Shown: piece by piece, positions 10,081 to 18,544 of the stretch
How the letters are laid out: each line of letters opens with the position of its first letter
How positions within the stretch are numbered: the first letter of the stretch is position 1
Assembly (NCBI RefSeq): GCF_016746095.1
Contig: NZ_JAERTY010000009.1
Span: forward strand, 124,001-188,000
Length of the DNA: 64,000 bases
From: Sphingobacterium faecale
GTDB taxonomy: Bacteria; Bacteroidota; Bacteroidia; Sphingobacteriales; Sphingobacteriaceae
Direction of reading: 5' to 3'
Translations under genes and position numbers: made by a program
Notes under the pieces: generated by a model
The model's input: the letters and a program-made list of their open reading frames with translations, nothing else
What the model was told of the DNA's origin: nothing
Database searches by the model: none

Positions 10081-10503
10081 TCCCTCCCTCTTCACAAAAA
10101 AATCCGACGGCCAGGTATAATCATCGTGGGGCGCATGCTCTATCCCATAATCTGCAAATACCAACAGCTCCGATCCCTCCTCCATAGCCTGGAACGCTGT
10201 ACCGTAGCCCACGGGCACATGGATCACCTGCTTATCCTCAGCCTTGATGACACGCCTTTCTATCCTTAAATCCGGAGAAGCATTTGCCCAATCATCGATC
10301 TTCACCGTATCCAAAGTAAAAGCACCCGACAACACATAGAACCAGCGCTGTTCGATGCGATGGGCACGCCATCCACGGACCAGTTCAGTGTCCTTATTCT
10401 GTATAATATAAAATCTTTTGATCGGTGTCATGTCAAAATCATTGACAAAACGAATGGCTCCCCTATGGTCCGAAGCTATGCCTCCTTGAATACTACCTAT
10501 CAT
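10054..10503 (-). CDS. WxcM/FdtA-like cupin protein, probable sugar-modifying enzyme
   Basis: This 149-residue single-domain cupin has the segment RGWRAHRIEQRWFYVLSG and the later HVPVGYGTAFQAMEEGS, resembling the WxcM/FdtA/QdtA group of dTDP-sugar 3,4-ketoisomerases. Closely related proteins are often annotated only as sugar epimerases, so the exact reaction is uncertain. The last eight residues (SESVVSDQ) and the stop codon are written by the surrounding CTGACTACTGATCA repeat, so the C-terminus has been extended or cut by repeat DNA. It stands alone between repeats, separated from the main polysaccharide operon. Confidence 0.75.
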   Translation of the reverse strand: MIGSIQGGIASDHRGAIRFVNDFDMTPIKRFYIIQNKDTELVRGWRAHRIEQRWFYVLSGAFTLDTVKIDDWANASPDLRIERRVIKAEDKQVIHVPVGYGTAFQAMEEGSELLVFADYGIEHAPHDDYTWPSDFFVKREGSESVVSDQ

Positions 10504-10633
10504 TTCTAGTTAATTTTGTTTCCCTATTTAGCTTATAAAGATACTATTTTTCTTGCCATTCTTGCTTTTTAAAAGTTTGGCAAGGATATTGCAGTATATT
10601 CTCTACATTTTACCTATTTTATTTGAAATTACT

Positions 10634-10756
10634 ATGAACAGGTTTACCTTAATATTCAGAACCCTGCCCAATGAGGCCCGTGTCTTTGCTCTGGCCTTCG
10701 GCTTATTTATTATTGCCGCCGGTCTATTCTTTTCCTTGTTATATCTAGGTCTATAA
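10634..10756 (+). CDS. Small single-span membrane protein (40 aa)
   Basis: From the ATG at 10634 the product begins MNRFTLIFRTLPNEARVFAL and ends in one long hydrophobic helix (AFGLFIIAAGLFFSLLYLGL). The frame stays open upstream to 10553, but that part has no better start context. It diverges from the cupin gene and ends just before the repeat block at 10799. I recognise no family. The clear charged-then-hydrophobic layout favours a real small membrane protein, but it could be chance. Confidence 0.45.
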   Translation: MNRFTLIFRTLPNEARVFALAFGLFIIAAGLFFSLLYLGL

Positions 10757-10975
10757 GGAGCACAAAAAATAGCCCACAGAATCTGAAGGCTACTGATCGC
10801 GAATCTGCGGATTTGCAAATCTGCCCAAGAAAGCTATAATCACGGACTACTAATCCCTGTCCACTGATTACTGACTACTTATTCACTGCCCGACTAATCC
10901 CTATACACTGACTACTAACTCCCTATACACTGTCCACTGAATACTGACTACTGATCACTGAATACTGCCCACTAC
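10757..10975. repeat. Repeat-filled spacer before the phosphatase gene
   Basis: A copy of the octamer-type unit (GCGAATCTGCGGATTTGC) starts at 10799 and is followed to about 10975 by variations of CTGACTACTGATCACTG. The stop codon of the PHP phosphatase gene lies at the edge of this block. No gene is seen here. Confidence 0.8.
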
Positions 10976-11766
10976 CCCACAGCTATAGTATTACCCTGCA
11001 TGTGATCCAATAGACTTGGATTTTTTACCGGACAGGTTTTTAAGAGATCCCGGACCGGATATTTTGCCACCACCTCCTGTAGGGCGGCCAAATGCTTCTC
11101 ATGATGCGTATCCGTACCAACAAAATCATACATTCCCGATTTAATCATGGTCAGTGCCGCGACCTTTACCTCCGTACCGTAGTAGCGGCTTATCGACAGC
11201 AGATTCAATTGTAGTAGACAGCCCGCATCTTTGATCCGCTTATACATATCAAAGTTATAGTGGTAGTAATTATAGCGCTCGGGGTGGGCCAATATCGGCT
11301 TATAGCCTAGATTTTGGATATCCAATATAGTTTGAAACAAGGCCTTGGATTCCGAAAGATAAGACATTTCGATCAGCACATAGCCTCCCGGCATTACACA
11401 GAGATTATCCTTCTTTAGCAAGGCTTCTAATCCCTCGTCGATCATATGCTCTGCAGCCGCAAATATTTCCACCTTGCTATTTACAGCACGCAATTCCTTA
11501 TTCAGCAACTGCTGCGCAGCACCTATAGTCGATTTCGTATTGGGATGTACCCCTTCCATAATATGAGGCGTACAGATAAATTTTTCAAAGCCTATACCAT
11601 GCAAACCTTTAATCAATGCCATAGATTGTTCTACAGACTGACTACCATCATCGATACCGGGCAACAGATGATTGTGCATATCCACTTCTAGAAAAGCCAG
11701 TTTACCAAGTGTCCTTACTTTAGTTTCGCGTTGAGCCTTACCGAATAGATTTGAAAAAATTCCCAT
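10972..11766 (-). CDS. PHP-domain protein-tyrosine phosphatase (CpsB/YwqE type)
   Basis: This 264-residue protein begins with the metal-binding motif DMHNHLLPGIDDG (about residues 29-41), followed by FICTPHIMEG, ILAHPERYNYY and DFVGTDTHHEKH, which are the PHP-fold metal ligands in order. This family removes phosphate from the tyrosine-rich tail of Wzc-type kinases and so controls chain length and export of capsule. The wzc-like gene lies just upstream on the same strand, but a strong terminator hairpin (11978-12007) stands between them, so expression may need read-through or its own promoter in the 11767-11977 spacer. Confidence 0.92.
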   Translation of the reverse strand: MGIFSNLFGKAQRETKVRTLGKLAFLEVDMHNHLLPGIDDGSQSVEQSMALIKGLHGIGFEKFICTPHIMEGVHPNTKSTIGAAQQLLNKELRAVNSKVEIFAAAEHMIDEGLEALLKKDNLCVMPGGYVLIEMSYLSESKALFQTILDIQNLGYKPILAHPERYNYYHYNFDMYKRIKDAGCLLQLNLLSISRYYGTEVKVAALTMIKSGMYDFVGTDTHHEKHLAALQEVVAKYPVRDLLKTCPVKNPSLLDHMQGNTIAVG

Positions 11767-11977
11767 TATATCCTATAAAAATAAGTTTATGATTATAACA
11801 TCAAAACGTAATACTTTGTTTTTTCGCTACAATGATAGATCTAAAAAATGAATCTTACATTTTTCAGCGGATCTGTAACAAACCCCATGCCACACCACCA
11901 CAATACAATATTAGATTGCGCAAAGGTAATTAACATTCCCTTAATATTCAATCAAAATTGCATCATTTTTACTATAC

Positions 11978-12007
11978 AAAAAAAGCACCGCCTTCAGGGC
12001 AGTGCTT
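11978..12007 (-). terminator. Rho-independent terminator after wzc
   Basis: On the minus strand the stem AAGCACTGCC / GGCGGTGCTT (one G-T pair), loop CTGAA and a run of seven T follow the wzc stop codon by 22 bp. This suggests that the long polysaccharide transcript ends or is attenuated here, before the phosphatase gene. Confidence 0.85.
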
Positions 12008-12029
12008 CTATATATATAGTTAGGAATAG

Positions 12030-14429
12030 CTATATCGATTTCTTACCGAACAAGCCTTTTACTTTAGACAGCAATCGGGCTCTCAAGGGCTTATTACCCA
12101 TATCGCCATAGCCATAACCGTAGCCATAACCATAGCCGTAGCCTTTGGCAAAGTCGACGTCATTCACTACTATAGCCATATTTTTCAATTTACCATCGGC
12201 ATAAAGTTCTTTTGGTACATTGAGCAAGCGTTTATCCAGATAATTGGCCCGCGACACATAGACCGTCAGGTCCGCATTATGTGCAATCAATAAGGTATCC
12301 GTGACCAAGCTCACCGGAGCTGTATCCACCAGTACATAGTCGTAGTGCTCCTGTCCGTACTTTATAATATCATCGAAATGCCCGTTCATCAGCAACTCCG
12401 CCGGATTAGGCGCAATATAGCCAGAGTAGATAATATCAAAGCGGTAATTATCCGGCTGTTTAATAATAATATTATCAATATCCATATCCGGATTGATCAA
12501 GTACTGCGTGATCCCCACATTGGTATGCTGTAGATGTGACAGCCCCAGATAATCCAATACCTTAGGCGAACGTATATCTGCTCCTACGAGCAATACCTTC
12601 TTGCCCGACATGGACAGGATACGCGCCAAGTTCGTCGATACAAAGGATTTTCCTTCACCCGATGTCGTAGAGGTTATAAAGATCACTGCCGAATCCTTCT
12701 TGGCACCCAGCATAAAGGAAATATTCGTCCGCAGGATACGGAAAGCCTCTGCCAGCGAAGAGCGGTCATTATCGCGTACAATCGGATCCGGTGAGGTGGG
12801 TACCTCTCCGAGAATTGGCGCTGACAGTACCGCTTCAATATCCTTACGGGACTGCACCTTATTATCCAACAAGAACTTGATATATAGAGCTACAAAAGGA
12901 AGGAGAACCCCAGCAATCAGCGCACCCAACAGAATAATCATTCTTTTGGGCGCTACAGGTATATCCGATCCATAAGCTGAATCAATCACTTTCAGGATAT
13001 CCGGCCTCGCTGCAGCTTTAATTTCGTTCTCCTCCCGCTTTTGCAACAAGAAAAGATAGATAGACTCCACGATCTGCTGCTGCCGGCTAATATCCTTAAA
13101 GCCGAGCTCCTGACGGGGCACTGCCGAGATACGACTCTGTAGCTGATTCTTCTTGGTTTGGGCACTATTCAGTGACAGTTTCAATACCGACTGGTAGTTG
13201 TCCAGCGATGTCATCAAGTTCCGGTTCATCGAGCGGATATTCTCCGTCAGGTTCTTCACGACAGGGTTATCTGCGGTTGAACTTTTCAACATATCCTCCC
13301 TCTCTAGCACCATCTTATTATATTCGATCAACGATCTCTCAATGGACAAGTCCTGCAATCCCACATTAGATGGCAACAGCTGCAGATCCGAATTCGATTT
13401 GATCGATTCCTTCATATAATCGGCCAGTTGCAGTTGGGTCCGTTTTTCGAGCACATCTTTGTCCGCTTCCGACATGGTTTTGAGATTCAGCTCCGCCTCC
13501 GCCATCAGATCGGTCAGGTTATTGTTGGACTTAAAGTCTCTTACCTTTTGGTCCGCAGAATCCAGATCTTTCGAAATCAACTCCAATCGGGCGGAGATAA
13601 ATTTGGATGTCGCCGCAGTAACCTTATTCTTGTCATCAGACACATCATTATTATACCGCTCGATGAGGCTATTGATAATAAGCTCTGATTTTTCTTTGAT
13701 CGGCCCAGTCATAGAGAAGGAAACAATATAAGACTGCTTCTCTGCGCTAGGATTGATCTGGAGCGCCTTTTGCAATCCATCTACTGTTTTATCTACGGAT
13801 TGCATAATCACTTTTACCGTATGCCCGATAGACTTGGAAAAGTCTACATTAGGGGTAATAATAATCTCACCAAAATTAGTAGTGACAGCCTTTCCGAACT
13901 CTCCTTTGCCTTGGTCTAGTCCGTCTTTCTCGATTAAGGAAAAAGTGGTATGGTCTAGTATCTTCAATGTAAAATCCCCTGTCTTCTGAAGATTTTTAAT
14001 ATTCGTAGCCAGCACCTTAATGGGCGAGTTCTTAAGGAGCACTTCCGTCTCCTTAATATTTCCTTTTACAAAATAACTATTCTGTAAGTTGTGCTGCTCG
14101 ATTACTTTACGCAGTATGCGGCGCGATTTAATAACTTCGATCTGGTCGATCACAAAGGCCGACTGTCCCGAACCACCCGTCAAACTTGATAATTCGGCCA
14201 GTCCAGACAATTCGCCTCCTGCCTTATCCTCCTTTTCCAGCAGAATCTTGGCATCGACCTTATATTCTGCGGTACTGTAGCGCAAATACAGAAATGCGGC
14301 TAGCACGGCTAGTATCATCGAAACAACAAACCATTTCCAATAATAGGCATATTGTTCGACCAATTGCTTCAGGTCAATCTCTTGCTCCTCTGCCTCAGCA
14401 GCTTTATATTTTTTTAGGTTATCGGTCAT
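12030..14429 (-). CDS. wzc: Wzc-type polysaccharide co-polymerase and tyrosine autokinase
   Basis: This 799-residue inner-membrane protein has a first membrane helix at about residues 32-52, a large periplasmic Wzz domain with coiled-coil segments, a second helix near residue 500 (MIILLGALIAGVLLPFVALYI region), then a cytoplasmic BY-kinase domain with Walker A TSTTSGEGKSF, Walker A-prime LLVGADIRSP and Walker B YVLVDTAPV. The tail is a cluster of six Gly-Tyr dipeptides, the expected autophosphorylation site. It works with Wza (immediately upstream, 2 bp gap) and the PHP phosphatase downstream to control polymerisation and export. Confidence 0.95.
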   Translation of the reverse strand: MTDNLKKYKAAEAEEQEIDLKQLVEQYAYYWKWFVVSMILAVLAAFLYLRYSTAEYKVDAKILLEKEDKAGGELSGLAELSSLTGGSGQSAFVIDQIEVIKSRRILRKVIEQHNLQNSYFVKGNIKETEVLLKNSPIKVLATNIKNLQKTGDFTLKILDHTTFSLIEKDGLDQGKGEFGKAVTTNFGEIIITPNVDFSKSIGHTVKVIMQSVDKTVDGLQKALQINPSAEKQSYIVSFSMTGPIKEKSELIINSLIERYNNDVSDDKNKVTAATSKFISARLELISKDLDSADQKVRDFKSNNNLTDLMAEAELNLKTMSEADKDVLEKRTQLQLADYMKESIKSNSDLQLLPSNVGLQDLSIERSLIEYNKMVLEREDMLKSSTADNPVVKNLTENIRSMNRNLMTSLDNYQSVLKLSLNSAQTKKNQLQSRISAVPRQELGFKDISRQQQIVESIYLFLLQKREENEIKAAARPDILKVIDSAYGSDIPVAPKRMIILLGALIAGVLLPFVALYIKFLLDNKVQSRKDIEAVLSAPILGEVPTSPDPIVRDNDRSSLAEAFRILRTNISFMLGAKKDSAVIFITSTTSGEGKSFVSTNLARILSMSGKKVLLVGADIRSPKVLDYLGLSHLQHTNVGITQYLINPDMDIDNIIIKQPDNYRFDIIYSGYIAPNPAELLMNGHFDDIIKYGQEHYDYVLVDTAPVSLVTDTLLIAHNADLTVYVSRANYLDKRLLNVPKELYADGKLKNMAIVVNDVDFAKGYGYGYGYGYGYGDMGNKPLRARLLSKVKGLFGKKSI
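12108..12143 (-). repeat. Six-fold Gly-Tyr hexanucleotide repeat in the wzc tail
   Basis: Six consecutive GGY-TAY codon pairs encode the phospho-tyrosine tail of Wzc. A hexanucleotide array of this sort can gain or lose units without a frameshift, which would change the number of phosphorylatable tyrosines. Confidence 0.9.
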
Positions 14430-14431
14430 TC

Positions 14432-15199
14432 TTATCTTCTACTGGTTACAACTAGAGTTAAAATCGAAATGATGATCGAACTCACCGAGATCCATACATT
14501 CGTATTCTGACCGAGGTTCGAGTTTCGTACCTGTGAGCCATTTGGCTCCACATAGATCACATCATTTTGGGCTAGGTAATAATAGGGTGAGTTCAGTATA
14601 GAATCGGACAGAAGGTTCAACCGTTCCATTTTCTTTTCTCCATTCTTTTCTCTTATCAATAAGACATTGTTCCGCAGGCCTTTTATCGTCATATCTCCAG
14701 CTAATCCCAATGCTTCTAATACGGTGACACGCTCCTGCGGCAAGGTGTAGGTTCCGGGCTTGGCCACCTCGCCTAATACCGTAACCTTAAAATTCGCAAA
14801 TGTTAGATTCACACCAGGCTCGACGATATATTTTTTTAACTGAGAACGTAATAGCTCCGTAGCCTCGACCCGACTTAATCCTCCTACTTTCACTTTTCCC
14901 AAAACTGGAAATTCTATTTCACCTTTCGCATCGACTAGATACGTAGGTTTAAACGCCATATCTGTAGCCGTACCTGCCGCAGCTTGATAGACATTCTGCT
15001 GATTAAAAGGCATTGTTGCCTTTATATCAGCTGCCGATACCGTAATAGTCAATAAATCCTCCTGTTGTATTTTTGGCGCATATTGCAGATAGGTCTTCTC
15101 CAATTCGAGGTGCGAAGGCTGCAGATAGGCAATATTCTTGCGCGAAGCACAGGAAGCAAATAGCAGTAATAATACGAAAGCAAGGTAAATTTTATTCAT
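14432..15199 (-). CDS. wza: Wza-type polysaccharide export outer-membrane lipoprotein
   Basis: The product has 255 residues from the ATG at 15199, which begins a clear lipoprotein signal (MNKIYLAFVLLLLFASCAS, lipobox FASC). The nine residues of the longer open frame upstream would precede the signal unnaturally. Next is a polysaccharide-export (Poly_export) domain (LLTITVSAADI), then SLBB-like segments (KVTVLGEVAKPGTYTLP, LEALGLAGDM). A C-terminal hydrophobic helix (VWISVSSIIISILTLVV) lies just before the end. It should form the outer-membrane channel through which the polymer leaves the cell. The stop is 2 bp from the wzc start. Confidence 0.94.
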   Translation of the reverse strand: MNKIYLAFVLLLLFASCASRKNIAYLQPSHLELEKTYLQYAPKIQQEDLLTITVSAADIKATMPFNQQNVYQAAAGTATDMAFKPTYLVDAKGEIEFPVLGKVKVGGLSRVEATELLRSQLKKYIVEPGVNLTFANFKVTVLGEVAKPGTYTLPQERVTVLEALGLAGDMTIKGLRNNVLLIREKNGEKKMERLNLLSDSILNSPYYYLAQNDVIYVEPNGSQVRNSNLGQNTNVWISVSSIIISILTLVVTSRR

Positions 15200-15256
15200 G
15201 CAAATAATTTTAAGTCGTAAAGGCAAAAATCACTCCAATTTTTCATCAACCAACCA

Positions 15257-15264
15257 CAAAAGTA
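15257..15264 (-). promoter_or_regulatory. Possible -7 box upstream of wza
   Basis: On the minus strand TACTTTTG matches the Bacteroidetes TAnnTTTG box about 58 bp before the wza start. A TTTG lies further upstream at 15290-15293, but the 25-base spacing is longer than usual, so this is a weak candidate for an internal promoter for the export genes. Confidence 0.35.
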
Positions 15265-15327
15265 AAATATTAATAGTAATAATAAAACACAAATACAGAT
15301 TCCTTTATGCCTTTGGTATGTTTTTAT

Positions 15328-16284
15328 TTAATTCACATATTTCTTAATCAGGTACTTCTTTCCTAGCAGATAGCATAGCGACATTCCCGATAAGAGCCCA
15401 ACAGCGAAAAACACCTGCATATTTAAATTTTCTTGTGCCATCCGAATAACCAATACGCCAATCAAGAACTGCACGGCAGCATACAGAAATGAAACCAATA
15501 GTTTATTAACACCCGCCTCATTAGCGAGGTATTGATAGAGGTGAGAACGGTGCGCTTTAAAGATATTCTCTCCTTTAGACAAGCGCCTTATGATAGTCCA
15601 TATGGCATCTATGCCATAGACCGCCAAGAATAAGATATAAATCAGATTCTGTGTTTTAATAATCAATGCTACCAACGCGAAAAGCAAGATAAAAGCAATC
15701 GCAACAGAGCCTACATCACCAGCAAAACACTTTGCCTTTGTCCGGAAGTTAAAAAACGCAAAAACCAATACCGATAATAAGGTATAGATCAGCAAATCCG
15801 GATTGATGAAATCAATAGAGTGACTCATCCAAAGCAATAACCCTCCCACAGCCAAACTATAACAGGCCGTGATCCCATTGATACCATCCATAAAGTTGTA
15901 GGCATTGATGACGCCGACTACAATTATGAACGCGAGCAGCAGAAAATACCAAGGCATGTCAAAGAGGTTAAGCTCATAAGCCATGAGCAGCACCGAAGCA
16001 AAGTGGATCAAAAGACGCACCTTATTCGACAAGGTCATCACATCATCAGCAAAACTCACTACGGTCATTAGTGTCAGCCCCAAGAAAAACCAAGGACACT
16101 GGAATCCCGAGAGGATAAAAAATGCCAGAGCCCCGAAATAGAAAATAATTCCACCACCACGTAGTGTTATCGTGGTATGCGATGATCGCTCATTCGGCTT
16201 ATCGATAATGTTAAAGCGATCCGCTATCTTAAAATAAAGTAGCTCCAGTACAAACAGAACTACAAAAACTAATGCGTATATCAT
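15328..16284 (-). CDS. WecA/WbpL-type undecaprenyl-phosphate sugar-1-phosphate transferase
   Basis: This 318-residue polytopic membrane protein of glycosyltransferase family 4 (MraY/WecA) has about ten hydrophobic helices. It carries the usual cytoplasmic motifs: DKPNERSSH with RGGG near the N-terminus, SFADDVM, NAYNFMDGINGI and the basic loop HRSHLYQYL. It should load the first sugar phosphate of the repeat unit on undecaprenyl phosphate. In Pseudomonas, WbpL enzymes accept FucNAc or QuiNAc, and both could be made by this locus. It lies downstream of the WbpV-like reductase and is separated from it by a structured repeat. Confidence 0.93.
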   Translation of the reverse strand: MIYALVFVVLFVLELLYFKIADRFNIIDKPNERSSHTTITLRGGGIIFYFGALAFFILSGFQCPWFFLGLTLMTVVSFADDVMTLSNKVRLLIHFASVLLMAYELNLFDMPWYFLLLAFIIVVGVINAYNFMDGINGITACYSLAVGGLLLWMSHSIDFINPDLLIYTLLSVLVFAFFNFRTKAKCFAGDVGSVAIAFILLFALVALIIKTQNLIYILFLAVYGIDAIWTIIRRLSKGENIFKAHRSHLYQYLANEAGVNKLLVSFLYAAVQFLIGVLVIRMAQENLNMQVFFAVGLLSGMSLCYLLGKKYLIKKYVN

Positions 16285-16312
16285 TTTCTCTTTACTTCCA
16301 ATTAACTCCTAA

Positions 16313-16390
16313 AGGATTCAAATTTGACAAAAGAAAGCCTAGAAACTTTTCGAATGAAAAGGTTTCAGCTTTTGTTGTCAATTTAATCCT
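16313..16390. repeat. Structured hairpin repeat, copy D
   Basis: Outer arms AGGATT..AATTTGACAA (16313-16330) and TTGTCAATTTAATCCT (16375-16390) pair over about 16 bp. Inside, AAAGC-CTA-GAAAC-TTTTC and GAAAA-GGTTTC-A-GCTTT form nested stems. The core (AGCCTAGAAAC, GGTTTCAGCTT) matches copies at 43438 and 55969. The right arm overlaps the last codons and stop of the epimerase gene at 16378. It fills the spacer between that gene and the wecA-like gene. Confidence 0.75.
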
Positions 16391-17292
16391 TTTTCAAAAC
16401 TCCTTATCGTCTTCTCCAAACCTTCTTTTGCTGTCAGCGGCAATTTCTCTATCCCCAGTCCCTTCTTTATCTTCTCATTGGACACTACATACGACTCTGT
16501 CAACTTCTTTAGTCGTTCCGAATTAAGCGGTAACGGCAAGATATCTCCAATTTTCACCACCATCCTTATCATACCTGCCGGTATAGACCATAGTTTTGGC
16601 TTCTTCCCTAATGTCTCAGAAATTAAAGCCACTAGCTCGTTGGTAGACAAAGCCTCATCATCCGCAAAATTATACACACCAGAAGGCAGCTCCTCACTGC
16701 CAATCATTCCCTCAACAAGAAAATTAAGGTTATCAATGCTTAGAAAAGAACGTAGGTTATAAAAAGAGGCCAACGGCCAAGGAATCCCCCCTTCCACTAC
16801 TTTATATAATAGATTCAGGTTCCCTTTATTACCTGGACCATGAATCATGGACGGACGCACTATAAAGAGACGTTTGCCTTTTGGTAAAGTCTGACTTAAC
16901 AAATACCGTTCAGCTTCCAGCTTCGATTTACCATAAGGAGTTAGGGGTGTACCAACAATAGCTTCGTCTAATACGCCATTTACCGTATCCGCTACGGCCT
17001 TCACGGAAGAGAAATAAAAGAAATCTCGGATATTGGATTTTAGAAACTCTTTATATAATTTAATCGTTAAATCCTTATTTACTTTAAAGTATTCGTCGTC
17101 TGCAGAAGTATTCGACGTGTCATGGGCTTTTCCTGCTAAATGCACAATGGCAAGCCCCTCTTTTTCCATATGATCAGTCCAATTTTCCTGACGTAAGGAT
17201 AGTTGTTGGGTACCGTGTTTTCTACCCTCTAGATGTCGCTGTAAATTCTGTCCAACAAAACCAGACGCTCCTGTTATAATAATCTTCATCAA
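16378..17292 (-). CDS. NAD-dependent epimerase/reductase, WbpV-like
   Basis: This 304-residue extended SDR protein has the nucleotide motif GASGFVGQNL at the N-terminus, VHLAGKAHD, and an active site with FFYFSSVKAV followed by PYGKSKLEAE (the YxxxK pair). The family includes GalE-like epimerases and the UDP-4-keto-QuiNAc reductase WbpV. The presence of a WbpM-type dehydratase and a WbpL-type transferase in the same locus favours the WbpV role, giving UDP-QuiNAc. The start overlaps the stop of the preceding glycosyltransferase gene by 4 bp, so the two are translationally coupled. Confidence 0.88.
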   Translation of the reverse strand: MMKIIITGASGFVGQNLQRHLEGRKHGTQQLSLRQENWTDHMEKEGLAIVHLAGKAHDTSNTSADDEYFKVNKDLTIKLYKEFLKSNIRDFFYFSSVKAVADTVNGVLDEAIVGTPLTPYGKSKLEAERYLLSQTLPKGKRLFIVRPSMIHGPGNKGNLNLLYKVVEGGIPWPLASFYNLRSFLSIDNLNFLVEGMIGSEELPSGVYNFADDEALSTNELVALISETLGKKPKLWSIPAGMIRMVVKIGDILPLPLNSERLKKLTESYVVSNEKIKKGLGIEKLPLTAKEGLEKTIRSFEKGLN

Positions 17293-18542
17293 TTAACTAA
17301 GCTATCTATTAAGGAAATATATTTCTTTACCACGACTTCTTTAGAATAGTTTTTATTAATCTCTTGCAGTCCATTTGCCCCCATGGCCTTAAGTTCCTCT
17401 TTTGTAATTCCCTTTAAAAAGTTCACGAGCTCACTGACCTTATCCTGAAAAATAATAGTGGTTACCAATTTAGAACACCCTTGATGTTTCAAAAAATTGA
17501 TAATAGGCGTTCCTTCACCCGAACATACCAACAATGGCTTACTACATGCCATTATCGTATACACTTTTGAAGGGAACCCATGTTTCTCCATTTCCTTGGA
17601 CATAAAAATATACTGTAGATCCGCAAAAGCTAATAATTCAGGCATTAACTCCCTTCGCTGATAAGGTAGAATATGAACGTTACTTAATCCAAACTCTTGT
17701 ACTTTTTGCTGTACATAACCTTTCATCACTCCCTCGCCGACTACATAAAAATCAAACGGCTCATCTTTGAGCAGTACCGCTGTCTGCAACAATGGCTCCC
17801 AATCTTGTGCATGTCCGATATTTCCGGCATACATCAACTTAATATGATCGTTGTTTATAAATAACGATGAATCCAAATTCACGTTCGTGGACAATGGCCT
17901 ATACAACTCCGTATCTACAAAGTTAGGGATAACATGCAATTTAGCTTTATTATGAAATCTATCCATTATTGTTGTATAGAAAACGTCATCAATGGTTGTC
18001 ACCGCATCTGATTGATTGTATACAAATTGCTCCAACCATTTCAATACATTAATTATAAATTTTGATTGAAGACCACCTTGTTCTATTAAAAAATCGGGAT
18101 AAATCTCCTGGACGTTATAAACGACTTTTGATTTCTTAATCTTTCCAATAATTAAATTAATAAATCCAATTGTCAATGGTGGAGAGGGTGATAATATTAC
18201 ATCAATATTCTTTTCACGGAGACCTAATAATAAAGACACCATATGCCAGTACACAAAACCAAGCATACGAAGCAAAGAAGACTTAAATTTCTTCTGTGGC
18301 ACATGTAAAACCCGAATGCCTTCATAATTACTTTCTCCAAATAAACCACCCCACCTTTTAGATATGGGTTGCTTTTCGAGTTCCTCTTTAACCACATTAT
18401 AATGGGGTGTAGTGGTCAAAACAACAACCTCATAACCAATACCTTTAAACCCTTTTGCAATATCGTTATACAAGTAAGCTGTAGACACTCCATCCGGACT
18501 GAAAACAATACTATGAATTAGAATCTTCTTTTTTTTGATCAT
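17289..18542 (-). CDS. Glycosyltransferase family 4, WbuB-like (putative L-fucosamine transferase)
   Basis: A GT-B protein of 417 residues from the ATG at 18542 (MIKKKKILIHSIVF). A longer frame reaches 18563 but would overlap the preceding gene. The C-terminal half has the GT4 nucleotide-sugar site (LMYAGNIGHAQ, then EKHGFPSKVYTIMACSKP, which supplies the conserved E-x7-E region). The N-terminal half contains FSPDGVSTAYLYNDIAKGF, typical of WbuB. WbuB enzymes add L-FucNAc to the lipid-linked first sugar. The direct neighbours are the FucNAc pathway genes, which supports that acceptor and donor, although specificity is inferred. Confidence 0.87.
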   Translation of the reverse strand: MIKKKKILIHSIVFSPDGVSTAYLYNDIAKGFKGIGYEVVVLTTTPHYNVVKEELEKQPISKRWGGLFGESNYEGIRVLHVPQKKFKSSLLRMLGFVYWHMVSLLLGLREKNIDVILSPSPPLTIGFINLIIGKIKKSKVVYNVQEIYPDFLIEQGGLQSKFIINVLKWLEQFVYNQSDAVTTIDDVFYTTIMDRFHNKAKLHVIPNFVDTELYRPLSTNVNLDSSLFINNDHIKLMYAGNIGHAQDWEPLLQTAVLLKDEPFDFYVVGEGVMKGYVQQKVQEFGLSNVHILPYQRRELMPELLAFADLQYIFMSKEMEKHGFPSKVYTIMACSKPLLVCSGEGTPIINFLKHQGCSKLVTTIIFQDKVSELVNFLKGITKEELKAMGANGLQEINKNYSKEVVVKKYISLIDSLVN

Positions 18543-18544
18543 TA

